Below, in pieces: positions 36,263 through 45,505 of a stretch of 64,000 bases of DNA. Source of the DNA: Berkiella sp964606325 (GTDB lineage: Bacteria > Pseudomonadota > Gammaproteobacteria > Berkiellales > Berkiellaceae); contig CAZSGE010000009.1 in NCBI GenBank assembly GCA_964606325.1, forward strand, positions 1 through 64,000. The letters run 5' to 3'. Within the stretch, counting starts at the first letter, position 1. Each line of letters opens with the position of its first letter. Position numbers and translations under genes: made by a program. The notes beneath the pieces are model-generated. The model was not told where the DNA came from, searched no databases, and saw nothing but the letters and a program-made list of their open reading frames with translations.

Positions 36263-36971
36263 GTTCTGCTTCCTCAAATTCACAAGCAACATCTTCTTCC
36301 GTGACAATACGCGTTGGCGGTTGAATAATTTTACCTTGTGAAAGATGAATTTTTCGATAAGGGAATTGCTCTAATAAGTGACCATCATGAGAAGCAATGA
36401 GAACGGTTACGCCCACTTGCTGAAAGCGCTCAAATAATTTCATGATTTCAAGTGAAAGCTCGGGATCTAAATTGCCGGTAGGCTCATCGGCTAATAAAAA
36501 TCGGGGTTTATGCACCACCGCTCTTGCAATGCCCACACGTTGTTGTTCACCCACTGAAAGGGTAGGTGGCTTCAGATGCTCTTTATCAAGCAGGCCAACG
36601 CGCTCTAGGGCGGCGCGCACTCGGCGTACGATATCTAATTTGTCATAGCCAGCAATAACGAGCGGCATAGCCACATTTTCAAATACTGTATAATTATTGA
36701 GTAATTTAGGGTTCTGGGTGATATAACCTAAGTGTCTGCGAAAATAAGGTATACGAGATTTTTTCATTTGGCTGATATTTTTGCCGCCAACTAAAATTTG
36801 ACCGCGAGTAGGTTCTTCCAAATGTGCAATCAGTTTGAGTAAGGTGGATTTACCAGCGCCGGAATGGCCGCGTAAAAAAACCATTTCGCCTGAGCCAATT
36901 TCTAAAGAAACATTATTGATCGCAACTTGTCCGTTGCGGTATTTTTTGGTGACATTAACAAGCGTTATCAC
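36255..36971 (-). CDS. ftsE: Cell division ATP-binding protein FtsE
   Basis: The ABC ATPase of FtsEX. Walker A is GHSGAGKSTLL, the signature is LSVGEQQRVGIARA, Walker B is FLLADEPTGNLDPELS and the switch histidine is in LIASHD. The 238 residues exceed the E. coli FtsE by a short acidic C-terminal tail (EEDVACEFEEAEHG). The order ftsY-ftsE-ftsX on one strand is conserved in gammaproteobacteria. Confidence 0.95.
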   Translation of the reverse strand: MITLVNVTKKYRNGQVAINNVSLEIGSGEMVFLRGHSGAGKSTLLKLIAHLEEPTRGQILVGGKNISQMKKSRIPYFRRHLGYITQNPKLLNNYTVFENVAMPLVIAGYDKLDIVRRVRAALERVGLLDKEHLKPPTLSVGEQQRVGIARAVVHKPRFLLADEPTGNLDPELSLEIMKLFERFQQVGVTVLIASHDGHLLEQFPYRKIHLSQGKIIQPPTRIVTEEDVACEFEEAEHG

Positions 36972-37116
36972 AATTGCTCCTCTTTAGTGATGCATTTTGA
37001 TGCCCAAGAGGGAAAATCCTAAGTAAGCCTATTCAACTTATAGCATACAAATTGCCAGGTAGTCTTTGAAGAAAAGCGCTGTTTCTTCATGGCAATGTAA
37101 TAGTAAGTTTTTTAGC

Positions 37117-38235
37117 TTATATACTGTTTTGCTCAAATAAAGCTTTGACGAATTCAGCTGCATCAAAGGGACGTAAGTCTTCTAGTTTCTCGCCAACACC
37201 AATAAAACGAATCGGTAGTTTTAATTGGTTGGCAATCGCGAAGATAATACCACCCTTGGCGGTACCATCGAGTTTGGTTAAGGCAATGCCGGTGACGCCT
37301 AACTCTTCATTAAATTTCTTAGCCTGCATTAAGGCATTTTGCCCAATGCTGGCGTCCAGCACCAACATGACTTCATGAGGGGCTGATGGGTCCAATTTTT
37401 GGATCACTTTTTTAACTTTTTTAAGCTCTTGCATCAGATTATCACTGGTGTGTAGACGTCCGGCCGTATCGGCGATAAGCATATCAATGTTGCGTGCTTT
37501 CGCTGATTGAAAGGCATCAAAAATAACAGACGCACTGTCAGCGCCGGTATGCTGGGCTACCACAGTGACTTTATTTCTCTCACCCCATACTTGGAGTTGT
37601 TCAATGGCCGCTGCGCGAAAGGTGTCGCCGGCCGCGAGCATCACAGAGAGTCCACCTTGTTGAAATCGTTGCGCTAATTTTCCGATGGTGGTGGTTTTAC
37701 CGGCACCGTTAACGCCTATCATGAGCAATACAAAGGGGCGTTGCGCGGGATCAAGCGTTAAAGGCACTTGCGTAGGCAATAGCATGGAAATCATGGTTTG
37801 TTGTAAAACACGATACACCGCTTGTGAATCGTTCAGTTCCTTGCGTGAAATGCCATTGGTCAAGGTTTGAATAATGGTTTTAGTCGCTTCCACGCCAACA
37901 TCGGCTTTGAGTAATTGGCTTTCAAGCGCCGTTAACAGGTTGGCATCAATTTCTTTTTTGCCTAAAAAGAGCGTCGCTATCCCTTCAGAGAAATTTGCCC
38001 GTGTGCGATTAAGAGAGGCTTTTAAGCGGCCAAACCATGAAGCTTGCGATTCTTCTGGTGCTGGCGCTGGTGCTTGAGGTGTGATTGTGGCCACTTCGGG
38101 AATATTAGCTTCAATGGGCAGGTCTGTTTCACTAGGCGCAGACGTGGCACTGACTTCACTTTCACTCTCTTTTTCTACGGGAGGTGATGTGGGGAGCGCA
38201 TCATCATTTTTCTTGCGACGAAAGAATTTAAACAT
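37117..38235 (-). CDS. ftsY: Signal recognition particle receptor FtsY
   Basis: A GTPase receptor that docks SRP-ribosome complexes at the inner membrane. The 372 residues start with a basic patch (FKFFRRKKNDD) followed by an acidic Pro/Glu/Ala-rich A domain (to ~65), and the NG domain after it: P-loop GVNGAGKTTTIGKLA, DTFRAAAIEQLQ, DTAGRLHTS and TKLDGTAKGG. It is first in the ftsYEX series. Confidence 0.96.
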   Translation of the reverse strand: MFKFFRRKKNDDALPTSPPVEKESESEVSATSAPSETDLPIEANIPEVATITPQAPAPAPEESQASWFGRLKASLNRTRANFSEGIATLFLGKKEIDANLLTALESQLLKADVGVEATKTIIQTLTNGISRKELNDSQAVYRVLQQTMISMLLPTQVPLTLDPAQRPFVLLMIGVNGAGKTTTIGKLAQRFQQGGLSVMLAAGDTFRAAAIEQLQVWGERNKVTVVAQHTGADSASVIFDAFQSAKARNIDMLIADTAGRLHTSDNLMQELKKVKKVIQKLDPSAPHEVMLVLDASIGQNALMQAKKFNEELGVTGIALTKLDGTAKGGIIFAIANQLKLPIRFIGVGEKLEDLRPFDAAEFVKALFEQNSI

Positions 38236-38330
38236 GTTTTACCTAAACGAGTGCTGTACTGGCTTCTCAAAGAAAATAGGGTATCCTACCATTAGGAGAT
38301 CATAGGTAAAGGGTTTGCGGTGCATAACAT

Positions 38331-39686
38331 ATGAAAACATGGATGAATAAAGAAGCTAGCTTACTTTTAATCACGATTCTTGGATGGAGTATACAAGGCT
38401 TAAGCATGGAAAAACCGGTTACAGTAGAAAGAAAGTTAGGCAACGGCTTAAACGTGATTGTGCGAGAAGACCATCGAGCCCCAGTTGTGGTGTCACAAAT
38501 TTGGTATAAAGTGGGTGCCACAAAAGAACGACGTGGTAACACAGGTGTGTCGCATGCGCTTGAACACATGATGTTCCAAGGAACACCCAGCTTGCCAGGT
38601 GATGGCTTTGCCATGTTGATTTCTCAATATGGTGGTCGTAACAATGCTTTTACCGGTGATGATTACACAGCGTATTACGAAGAACTAGACACCTCTAATT
38701 TAGCGGTGAGCTTCCAAGCAGAATCCGATCGCATGGAAAATTTAACCTTACTGCCAGAAGCTTTCACCAAAGAAATTCAAGTGGTGATTGAAGAGCGTCG
38801 CACACGTACCGATGATAATCCGCAAAACCTCACCTGGGAACGCTTCATGGCGGTAGCCAATCCTGCGGGCCCTTATCATAATCCAGTGATCGGCTGGCAA
38901 GATGATTTAGATCAAATGACAATTGATGATCTCAAAGATTGGTATAAAAAATGGTATGCCCCAAATAATGCGACCTTAGTGGTCGTGGGCGACGTGGAAG
39001 CAAATAAGGTATTTCAATTAGCAGAGCAATACTTTGGTAAAATCCCCTCAAGAGAGTTGCCGCAGGTCAAGCGGTTGCAAGAGTTAAGACCCTTGGGCGA
39101 AAAGCGCATTAAGGTGGTATTGCCTGCCAAACTTTCGTATGGGATTTGGGGTTTTGATGTGCCGACCTTAAAAAACTCTGAACAAGAATCTGAAATATAT
39201 GCCCTTGTTTTAGCCAGTGCCCTATTAGATGGGGGTGATAGCGCACGTTTAAATCGTTCTCTTGTGCGTGGTTCGCAAATGGCAGCAAGTGTTGGCACCT
39301 ATTACGATGCTTTTAAACCCTATCCCTCACAATTTATTTTCACCGGTGTTCCCTCAGAGGGCCATACCGTCGCACAACTTGAAAACAAAATCATGGAGCA
39401 AGTCAATCTGTTGAAAACGCAACTTGTTTCTGATGAAGAATTGCAAAAAGCGAAAACCCAATTGTTGGCGCAAGAAGTGTTTGAAAAAGATTCCATGTCA
39501 GAGCAAGCAACTTTGTTAGGTTTACTCGAAACGGTTGGATTGAGTTGGAAATTGGCAGATCAATTTACCGACAAGATCAAAGCTGTTACCCCAGGTCAAA
39601 TTCAGCAAGTGGCGCAAAAATATTTTGATATTAAGCGCTTAACCGTAGCGGAATTAATTCCTGAACCAACCAACGTTGCTAAATAA
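38331..39686 (+). CDS. M16 zinc protease (active subunit)
   Basis: A 451-residue pitrilysin-family protease with an N-terminal signal or anchor segment (EASLLLITILGWSIQGLSM). The inverted zinc motif HxxEH is HALEH in GVSHALEHMMFQG, and the distal glutamate lies in FTKEIQVVIEERR. It is followed after 12 bases by a second M16 gene that lacks the motif; such pairs form heterodimers with one catalytic and one substrate-binding chain. Divergent from ftsY, as in many Legionella-like genomes. Its substrate is unknown. Confidence 0.9.
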   Translation: MKTWMNKEASLLLITILGWSIQGLSMEKPVTVERKLGNGLNVIVREDHRAPVVVSQIWYKVGATKERRGNTGVSHALEHMMFQGTPSLPGDGFAMLISQYGGRNNAFTGDDYTAYYEELDTSNLAVSFQAESDRMENLTLLPEAFTKEIQVVIEERRTRTDDNPQNLTWERFMAVANPAGPYHNPVIGWQDDLDQMTIDDLKDWYKKWYAPNNATLVVVGDVEANKVFQLAEQYFGKIPSRELPQVKRLQELRPLGEKRIKVVLPAKLSYGIWGFDVPTLKNSEQESEIYALVLASALLDGGDSARLNRSLVRGSQMAASVGTYYDAFKPYPSQFIFTGVPSEGHTVAQLENKIMEQVNLLKTQLVSDEELQKAKTQLLAQEVFEKDSMSEQATLLGLLETVGLSWKLADQFTDKIKAVTPGQIQQVAQKYFDIKRLTVAELIPEPTNVAK

Positions 39687-39698
39687 AGGATACGAACC

Positions 39699-41237
39699 AT
39701 GGCTGTGATAGAGAACCTACGGAACATCCAGTTAACGAATGAGCAAAAAAAATGGGTCAAAATCGGCCTTGGCGCCTTGGCAGCTTTAGCTATCATATTG
39801 ATTATTAAAGCGCGCTATGTAAGTAAAAGCGAGCAAGGAGAGTTCGATAAAATGTTAGGCATTTCTGGAAATAAGATTGAAGATTTGCAAGATTATAAAA
39901 CGGTAGACGGCGTATTAAAAATTCAGAGCTGGGTAACCGAAAGAGGCGTAAAAGTGTATTTTTCTCCGGTAAAAACCCTGCCGATGGTCGATATAGAAGT
40001 TATCTTTGATGCCGGCGCTGCTCGAAATGAAGGTACGGGCGGGTTAGCCTATATGACCAATAGTCTTTTGGCTGATGGCACAGAACATCTAAGTGCCGAT
40101 CAAGTTGCAGAAAACTTTGATAAGGTCGGTGCTCAATTTAACGCTGAATCACAACGTGATATGGCGTTACTTCATTTGCGCAGTTTGTCTGATTCACAAC
40201 AATTAGTACCGGCAGTGAAAACGTTGGAAGCGATTTTATCGGCTCCCACCTTTCCTGAAAATGGTTTTAAACGTGAACAACAAAATGCCTTAAGTGCATT
40301 AAAGCAACAGCAACAAAGACCGCAGCATGTGGCGAGCCGTGCATTTTTCTCGATGTTGTATGCAAAACAGCCATATTCCAACTGGGTGCTCGGAGATGAA
40401 ACCGCTATCAAAGCGCTTACCCGAGAAGATGTGAAAGGTTTTTACAAAAAATATTACACGGCAAAAAATGCTACCGTGGCCATTGTGGGTGACTTAACCA
40501 CGCAAGAAGCTGATGCTATTGCGCAAACTCTGACCAATGAATTACCTGAAGGTGAAAAAGCGCCAGCGTTGGAAAAAGTCGCTGACTTAAAAGACAAAGA
40601 AATCAAGAAAGTCGATTTTCCTTCTTCTCAAACCACTATTTTGATGGGACAGCCTGGCATCAAGCGTGATGATCCGGACTATTATGCTTTGATGGTTGGT
40701 AATCATATTTTAGGTGGTAATGGATCGGTGACCCGAATTTTCAATACCATTCGTAATCAACACGGTTTGGCCTATTCTGCGTATAGTTATTTTGTGCCAA
40801 TGCGAGAAAGGGGCCCATTTATTTTGGGCTGCCAAACACGCAATGAGCAAGCAGATAAAGCCCAAGAGCTCATGGTGGGCTTATTGAAAGATTTTGTTAA
40901 AGATGGCCCAACTTTAAAAGAGCTTGAGCAAGCAAAACAAAATCTGATTGGTGGTTATGCATTACAGTTTGATAGTAATGCATCTATTTGTCATGAAATT
41001 GCTGCCATGGGGTTTTATAATTTGCCACTGGATTATTTTAATCAGTACAAAGATAAAATCGAAAAATTAACAGTTGATGATGTCAAAGATGCCTTTCAAA
41101 AACGCATTTCGCCAGACAAAATTGTTATCGTCAGTGTAGGCGGGGTACCTGATCCTGCTAAAGCGAATGAAACATTAAAAAATGACTTACCCAAACCACA
41201 TCATGATCATAATGCGCCAGGTGGCGCACAAGGTTAA
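39699..41237 (+). CDS. M16 protease-like protein lacking the zinc motif
   Basis: A 512-residue partner of the upstream M16 protease. One transmembrane helix lies near residues 27-42 (IGLGALAALAIILIIKA), so it is probably anchored with the bulk in the periplasm. The position of HxxEH is replaced in GTGGLAYMTNSLLADGTEH, so it should be catalytically inactive. The C-terminal M16 half has QPGIKRDDPDYYALMVGNHIL and GLAYSAYSYF. A His/Asp-rich tail ends the protein. AAAGGAT precedes the ATG. Confidence 0.88.
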   Translation: MAVIENLRNIQLTNEQKKWVKIGLGALAALAIILIIKARYVSKSEQGEFDKMLGISGNKIEDLQDYKTVDGVLKIQSWVTERGVKVYFSPVKTLPMVDIEVIFDAGAARNEGTGGLAYMTNSLLADGTEHLSADQVAENFDKVGAQFNAESQRDMALLHLRSLSDSQQLVPAVKTLEAILSAPTFPENGFKREQQNALSALKQQQQRPQHVASRAFFSMLYAKQPYSNWVLGDETAIKALTREDVKGFYKKYYTAKNATVAIVGDLTTQEADAIAQTLTNELPEGEKAPALEKVADLKDKEIKKVDFPSSQTTILMGQPGIKRDDPDYYALMVGNHILGGNGSVTRIFNTIRNQHGLAYSAYSYFVPMRERGPFILGCQTRNEQADKAQELMVGLLKDFVKDGPTLKELEQAKQNLIGGYALQFDSNASICHEIAAMGFYNLPLDYFNQYKDKIEKLTVDDVKDAFQKRISPDKIVIVSVGGVPDPAKANETLKNDLPKPHHDHNAPGGAQG

Positions 41238-41240
41238 CCT

Positions 41241-41810
41241 GTGGGGCCTGGAAAAGTACGCATTATTGGGGGAAAGTGGCGTGGACGTTCCCTCAAAGTA
41301 CTAGAAGTCACGGGATTAAGACCAACGCCTGATCGTGTACGAGAAACCTTGTTTAATTGGTTAGCGCCATTTATCGTTAATGCGCGCTGCCTTGATCTTT
41401 TTGCGGGAAGCGGTGCTTTAGGTTTTGAATCGCTTTCTCGCGGTGCAAAAGAAGTGGTATTTGTTGATAAATATCCACCCATTGTGGCCAACATTAAACG
41501 CATTGCTGTTGAGCTTGATGCGAGCAAAGCTTGTGAAATTATCCGTGCGAGTGCAGTGAGTTTTATCACCACACAAGTGACACCTTTACCCTTTGATATT
41601 ATTTTTATCGATCCCCCTTTTGCCTCCCCCTTAGTAAAACAAAGTATCGAAGCGCTGGCTCACAGCGAGTTGATTAAAAATGAAACCTTACTTTATGTTG
41701 AATCCCCCCAAGCTTTAACAGAGCAAGAATTACCCAAAGGGTGGGAAATTCTTAAAGCCAAGACGGCAGGGGAAGTGGCCTATCACTTAGTGAAGGTCAA
41801 TGTGACATGA
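41241..41810 (+). CDS. rsmD: 16S rRNA (guanine(966)-N(2))-methyltransferase
   Basis: Methylates G966 of 16S rRNA. The 189 residues show RIIGGKWRGRSLKV, RPTPDRVRETLFNWL, SAM motif CLDLFAGSGALGFESLS and the catalytic DPPF in IIFIDPPFASP. Starts with GTG three bases after the M16 gene and overlaps cca by 4 bases, so it is in the same operon. Confidence 0.95.
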   Translation: MGPGKVRIIGGKWRGRSLKVLEVTGLRPTPDRVRETLFNWLAPFIVNARCLDLFAGSGALGFESLSRGAKEVVFVDKYPPIVANIKRIAVELDASKACEIIRASAVSFITTQVTPLPFDIIFIDPPFASPLVKQSIEALAHSELIKNETLLYVESPQALTEQELPKGWEILKAKTAGEVAYHLVKVNVT

Positions 41811-43042
41811 AAATTTATTTAGTCGGTGGTGCCGTTCGAGACGAACTTTTAGGTATGCCTGTTAAAGAGCGCGATTATGTGGTGGTGGGGGCATCATCTG
41901 ATGAGATGCTAAAACTTAATTTCAACTCGGTGGGTAAATCTTTCCCGGTTTTTTTGCACCCGCAAACCAAAGAAGAATATGCATTGGCGCGTATTGAGCG
42001 CAAGGTACAAGGCGGCTATCATGGTTTTGATTTTGATACCGCAAAATCGGTAACGCTTGAGCAAGATTTATCTCGTCGTGATCTCACCATTAACGCCATG
42101 GCCAAAGGCGATGATGGCAAAATTATTGATCCCTTTAACGGCCAAAGTGATATCAAAGATAAAATTTTGCGCCATGTTTCACCTGCCTTTATAGAAGATC
42201 CGGTGCGGGTTTTACGCGTTGCTCGTTTTGCGGCGCGGTTTGCGCCATTAGGTTTTAAAGTGGCGCCGCAAACACTCGCTTTGATGAAACAAATGGGTGA
42301 GAGTGGCGAGTTAAATTTTTTAGTGCCAGAGCGGGTTTGCAAAGAACTCTTAACCGCGTTAAATGAACCGATGCCGGTAGCGTTTATTCAAGTGCTGCGC
42401 CAAAGTGACACCTTAAAATATATTCTCCCTGAAATTGATGCGCTCTATGGTGTGCCCCAAAATACCGAGCATCATCCTGAAAAGGACACCGGCATTCACA
42501 TTGAAATGGTGCTGAATCAAGCTACGAAGTTAACCCCCGATCCGGTGGTGCGTTTTGCTGCACTACTTCATGATGTGGGTAAAGCGGTTACCCCGAAAGC
42601 ATTGTTACCAAGTCACCCGGAACACGAAGAAAAAGGCTTTGCGATTGCAAGGCAATTATGTGAGCGTTTACGTATACCTAAGGAGTATGAAGATCTGGCT
42701 TGTATGACGGTGCGTTATCATGGCCATGTGCATCGGGCCTTGGTAAGTTCGCCAGAAGCTATCTTAGAACTACTTGAAAAAACCGATGCTATGCGCCGCC
42801 CTGAGCGTTTCAAACAAATGTTGCTTGCTTGTGATGCTGACTTCAAAGGCCGCCCAGGGTTTGAAAATAAAGAATATCGTCAATCAACTTATTTAAATCT
42901 GATATTCGCCGCAGTGCAGGATCTGGATACAACCCACATTGTTGAATCCAATTTAGGAAATGGCCTGGCGATTAAACAAGCCATTCATGAAGCAAGGCTT
43001 GAAACAATCCGTGCTTTTAAGCATTTTACAAGCGATGCCTAA
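41807..43042 (+). CDS. cca: CCA-adding tRNA nucleotidyltransferase, multifunctional form with HD domain
   Basis: Adds and repairs the CCA end of tRNAs. N-terminal polymerase motifs are YLVGGAVRDELLG and ERDYVVVGAS, followed by SRRDLTINAMA and EDPVRVLRVARFAARF. The C-terminal HD domain has LLHDVGKAVTP, giving phosphohydrolase activity in the class I proteobacterial enzyme. The 411 residues match E. coli Cca. The tRNA gene at 53491 does not encode CCA, which fits a need for this enzyme. Its 3' end overlaps the convergent midA gene by 17 bases. Confidence 0.95.
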   Translation: MKIYLVGGAVRDELLGMPVKERDYVVVGASSDEMLKLNFNSVGKSFPVFLHPQTKEEYALARIERKVQGGYHGFDFDTAKSVTLEQDLSRRDLTINAMAKGDDGKIIDPFNGQSDIKDKILRHVSPAFIEDPVRVLRVARFAARFAPLGFKVAPQTLALMKQMGESGELNFLVPERVCKELLTALNEPMPVAFIQVLRQSDTLKYILPEIDALYGVPQNTEHHPEKDTGIHIEMVLNQATKLTPDPVVRFAALLHDVGKAVTPKALLPSHPEHEEKGFAIARQLCERLRIPKEYEDLACMTVRYHGHVHRALVSSPEAILELLEKTDAMRRPERFKQMLLACDADFKGRPGFENKEYRQSTYLNLIFAAVQDLDTTHIVESNLGNGLAIKQAIHEARLETIRAFKHFTSDA

Positions 43043-44183
43043 AATCGCGCAGCGAAAATCCTTGCAAGGGCTCATCCATATTTTTAGCTAATGCCATCAC
43101 TTTAAACAATTCACCCATTTCATGAGGTGAGGTCAGTTTTTGAATTTGCTGAGAGAGCGTGAATTGTACTTTGGCATCAACATGGCTATTTTCTAAAATA
43201 CCCAAGGCTAACAAGAATGCACCTTGCGTGGTATAACCTCTCACTTCAAGATGTGCGTCAAGTGCACTTTGTGCCACATGGGTAAAATCCACATGTGCTG
43301 TGATATCTTGCAATCCGATATAGCGCAAAGGATCGCTATGTGCATGATGTCTATAATGGCACATCAACGTGCCCATATGCCTTGAAGGATGATAATACTC
43401 GTGTCTTGAAAAGCCATAGTCTATTAATAACATGATGCCTTTAGATAATATGGCACTTAAGGACTTTATCCAAGCTGATAACCCCAGATTTATTTCGGAA
43501 GTGTAACCAGGTGGAAATTGATATCCTAAAGCATTTTGCAAAGCTTCAACAGCGACGCGCAAAGGTTCACGTGCAGGTAAATATTGAATTTGCCAATCGG
43601 GCTCATGAGTGACATGGGCCTCTAAAATAGTGCTCGAATCGCTTATCTTAAAGATATCAACCGGCATCGCATCAATCACTTCGTTGGCCAAAATTATGCC
43701 TTCAAAAGGTGTTTGGGGCAGCTTGTCTAACCAAACAATATTTTGAAAATAATCTTTGCATTCGTGTTGTAATAAGGTTTGCTGTCTTTGTCTAAGATCA
43801 GCGCTCACTTCTAAAATATAATATTTAGCTGGCAGCTGTTTTAATTGTGATAATTTTTTTATCACATCTTTCGCCATGATGCCGTTGCCGGCGCCCAATT
43901 CTAAAATAATCGCTTCATTACTCAGGGAAGATAAAATGTGTGCACATTGTTTGGCTAATGTTTGTGAAAATAAAGGAGAGATAATTGGCGCTGTCACAAA
44001 GTCGCCTTTCTCGCCAAACTTTTGTGCGCCTGCGCTGTAATAACCTAAGCCAGGGGCATACAGACAAATTGCCATAAATTCAGCAAAGGTAATGCTGCCT
44101 TTATTTTGGATCATTTTATCTAAAAAACGTAATAAACGTTGTTGATGTATAAGTGCATCCGTTGAGGGAGTGGGTAGTGTCAT
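43026..44183 (-). CDS. MidA-family (DUF185) SAM-dependent methyltransferase
   Basis: A 385-residue class I methyltransferase of the MidA/NDUFAF7 type, which in eukaryotes dimethylates an arginine of mitochondrial complex I; the bacterial role is less clear. It shows the family N-terminus ITFAEFMAICLYAPGLGYYS, KFGEKGDFVTAP, the SAM motif ILELGAGNGIMAKDV and GIILANEVIDAMPV. It overlaps folB by 4 bases, forming a folB-midA operon. Confidence 0.9.
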   Translation of the reverse strand: MTLPTPSTDALIHQQRLLRFLDKMIQNKGSITFAEFMAICLYAPGLGYYSAGAQKFGEKGDFVTAPIISPLFSQTLAKQCAHILSSLSNEAIILELGAGNGIMAKDVIKKLSQLKQLPAKYYILEVSADLRQRQQTLLQHECKDYFQNIVWLDKLPQTPFEGIILANEVIDAMPVDIFKISDSSTILEAHVTHEPDWQIQYLPAREPLRVAVEALQNALGYQFPPGYTSEINLGLSAWIKSLSAILSKGIMLLIDYGFSRHEYYHPSRHMGTLMCHYRHHAHSDPLRYIGLQDITAHVDFTHVAQSALDAHLEVRGYTTQGAFLLALGILENSHVDAKVQFTLSQQIQKLTSPHEMGELFKVMALAKNMDEPLQGFSLRDFRHRL

Positions 44184-44530
44184 TTTGAACGTTCTATGGT
44201 GATAGCGATATCTTTGGCTTGTAAAACCGCGCCTGGTTTATGCAAAGTCAGTTGCACCCAGGATGTATTGAAATTATTTAAAATTTCTTTCGCCAAATTT
44301 TCAATGAGTGTTTCAATCAGTTCAGGATGGTTGTTTTGAATGTAGTTGTTTAAATGTGCCACAATTAAGGTGTAATCCAACGCATTGGCAAGAGAATCGT
44401 CAATGGCAGCCTTTTTGGCATCGGTGGCTAGCGCAATATCTAAATAAATATTTTGTGGGGTTAATTTTTCCCAATCTAAGGTACCAATGAGGGTGGTAAA
44501 TTTTAGCCCGCTGATGATTATTTTATCCAT
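44180..44530 (-). CDS. folB: Dihydroneopterin aldolase
   Basis: Acts in folate synthesis, cleaving 7,8-dihydroneopterin to 6-hydroxymethyl-7,8-dihydropterin. The 116-residue protein begins MDKIIISGLKFTTLIGTLDW with the conserved GxxxWE, and has DYTLIVAHLNNYI and ELIETLIENLAKEIL, including the catalytic Glu region, and the C-terminal LHKPGAVLQAKDIAITIER. I use ATG 44530, which fits family length; an ATG at 44542 adds four residues. It is divergent from plsY, as in many gammaproteobacteria. Confidence 0.93.
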   Translation of the reverse strand: MDKIIISGLKFTTLIGTLDWEKLTPQNIYLDIALATDAKKAAIDDSLANALDYTLIVAHLNNYIQNNHPELIETLIENLAKEILNNFNTSWVQLTLHKPGAVLQAKDIAITIERSK

Positions 44531-44560
44531 GATGTAGCCCATAAAAACAAAGATAACTGA

Positions 44561-44689
44561 TATACTCTTTCCAGTTTGAATTTATGCTGTGTTGCTTGCG
44601 CTCTTTCACCCCAGTCATGTACCAAAGCGTACACTCCTGGGGATTCTCTCGTTTGGCGCCTTGCCTAAATTCAAACTGGTGCGAGTATA
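44561..44689. repeat. Long palindromic intergenic element (family member 2)
   Basis: An outer stem TATACTC/GAGTATA, then perfect 14-base arms CCAGTTTGAATTTA (44571-44584) and TAAATTCAAACTGG (44666-44679), enclose an inner stem CCCCAG/CTGGGG with AGTCATGT. It resembles the element at 11521-11619 in plan and in the AGTCATGT motif. It lies between the divergent folB and plsY and may also affect their promoters. Confidence 0.75.
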
Positions 44690-44755
44690 AACTATATTCT
44701 AATTATCGTATCAAAGAATAAGTTGGTGTAAAAACTTATTCTTTGTAAGAAGGTC

Positions 44756-45385
44756 ATGATGATACCATTTTTTACATTAAATGAGTGGGCAACGCTAGGA
44801 CTTGGGGTGACAGGTGCTTACCTGATGGGCTCTATCTCAAGTGCCATTTTAATTTGTCGCTTATTTGGATTGCCGGATCCACGTTTGGAAGGCTCTAAAA
44901 ACCCGGGCACCACCAATGTTTTGCGCATAGGGGGCAAGTTCCCGGCCGCATTAACATTGTTATGTGATGTGGCAAAAGGTGTTATCCCCGTTTTATTGGT
45001 GAAATACTTCACAACTAATCCTTGGATTGTTAGTGCGGTATTATTAGCAGCCATTTTAGGTCATTTATATCCTGTCTTTTTTGGATTTAAGGGTGGTAAA
45101 GGTGTTGCCACGGCGATAGGTGCCTTGTTTGCGCTGTCGCTCTATCTGGGAGGTATTTTTATTTTTGTATGGATTGGGGTTTTTGCGCTGTGTCGTTATT
45201 CTTCGGCCTCAGCTTTAATCGCGACTATTACCATGCCCGCGTTTGCTTATGGATTTTTAGATGAGCGATATTTGCCTGCGCTCATTTTGTTGGCGCTGAT
45301 TATTGTGATTAAGCATAAAGAAAATATAGTGCGTTTGTTTGCCGGCAAAGAGACGAAATCTACTTTTGGGGCAAAAAAGCTCTAG
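44756..45385 (+). CDS. plsY: Acyl-phosphate:glycerol-3-phosphate acyltransferase
   Basis: An inner-membrane enzyme making lysophosphatidate from acyl-phosphate. The 209 residues contain five or so helices and the three PlsY motifs: YLMGSISSAILICR, GSKNPGTTNVLRIGG and FKGGKGVATAIGA. There are two adjacent start codons (44756 or 44759). It normally neighbours tsaD; here a two-gene defence-like module lies between. Confidence 0.93.
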   Translation: MMIPFFTLNEWATLGLGVTGAYLMGSISSAILICRLFGLPDPRLEGSKNPGTTNVLRIGGKFPAALTLLCDVAKGVIPVLLVKYFTTNPWIVSAVLLAAILGHLYPVFFGFKGGKGVATAIGALFALSLYLGGIFIFVWIGVFALCRYSSASALIATITMPAFAYGFLDERYLPALILLALIIVIKHKENIVRLFAGKETKSTFGAKKL

Positions 45386-45505
45386 TTGGTCATTTATCCA
45401 GTCATTTGTATATGCAATGAGGAATTGTTACCTTTCATCTAAAATAACTTGATTTTTTGCACAAAATGGTCAAAAATTTAATTTATTTTGGGTGATATTT
45501 TAAAA

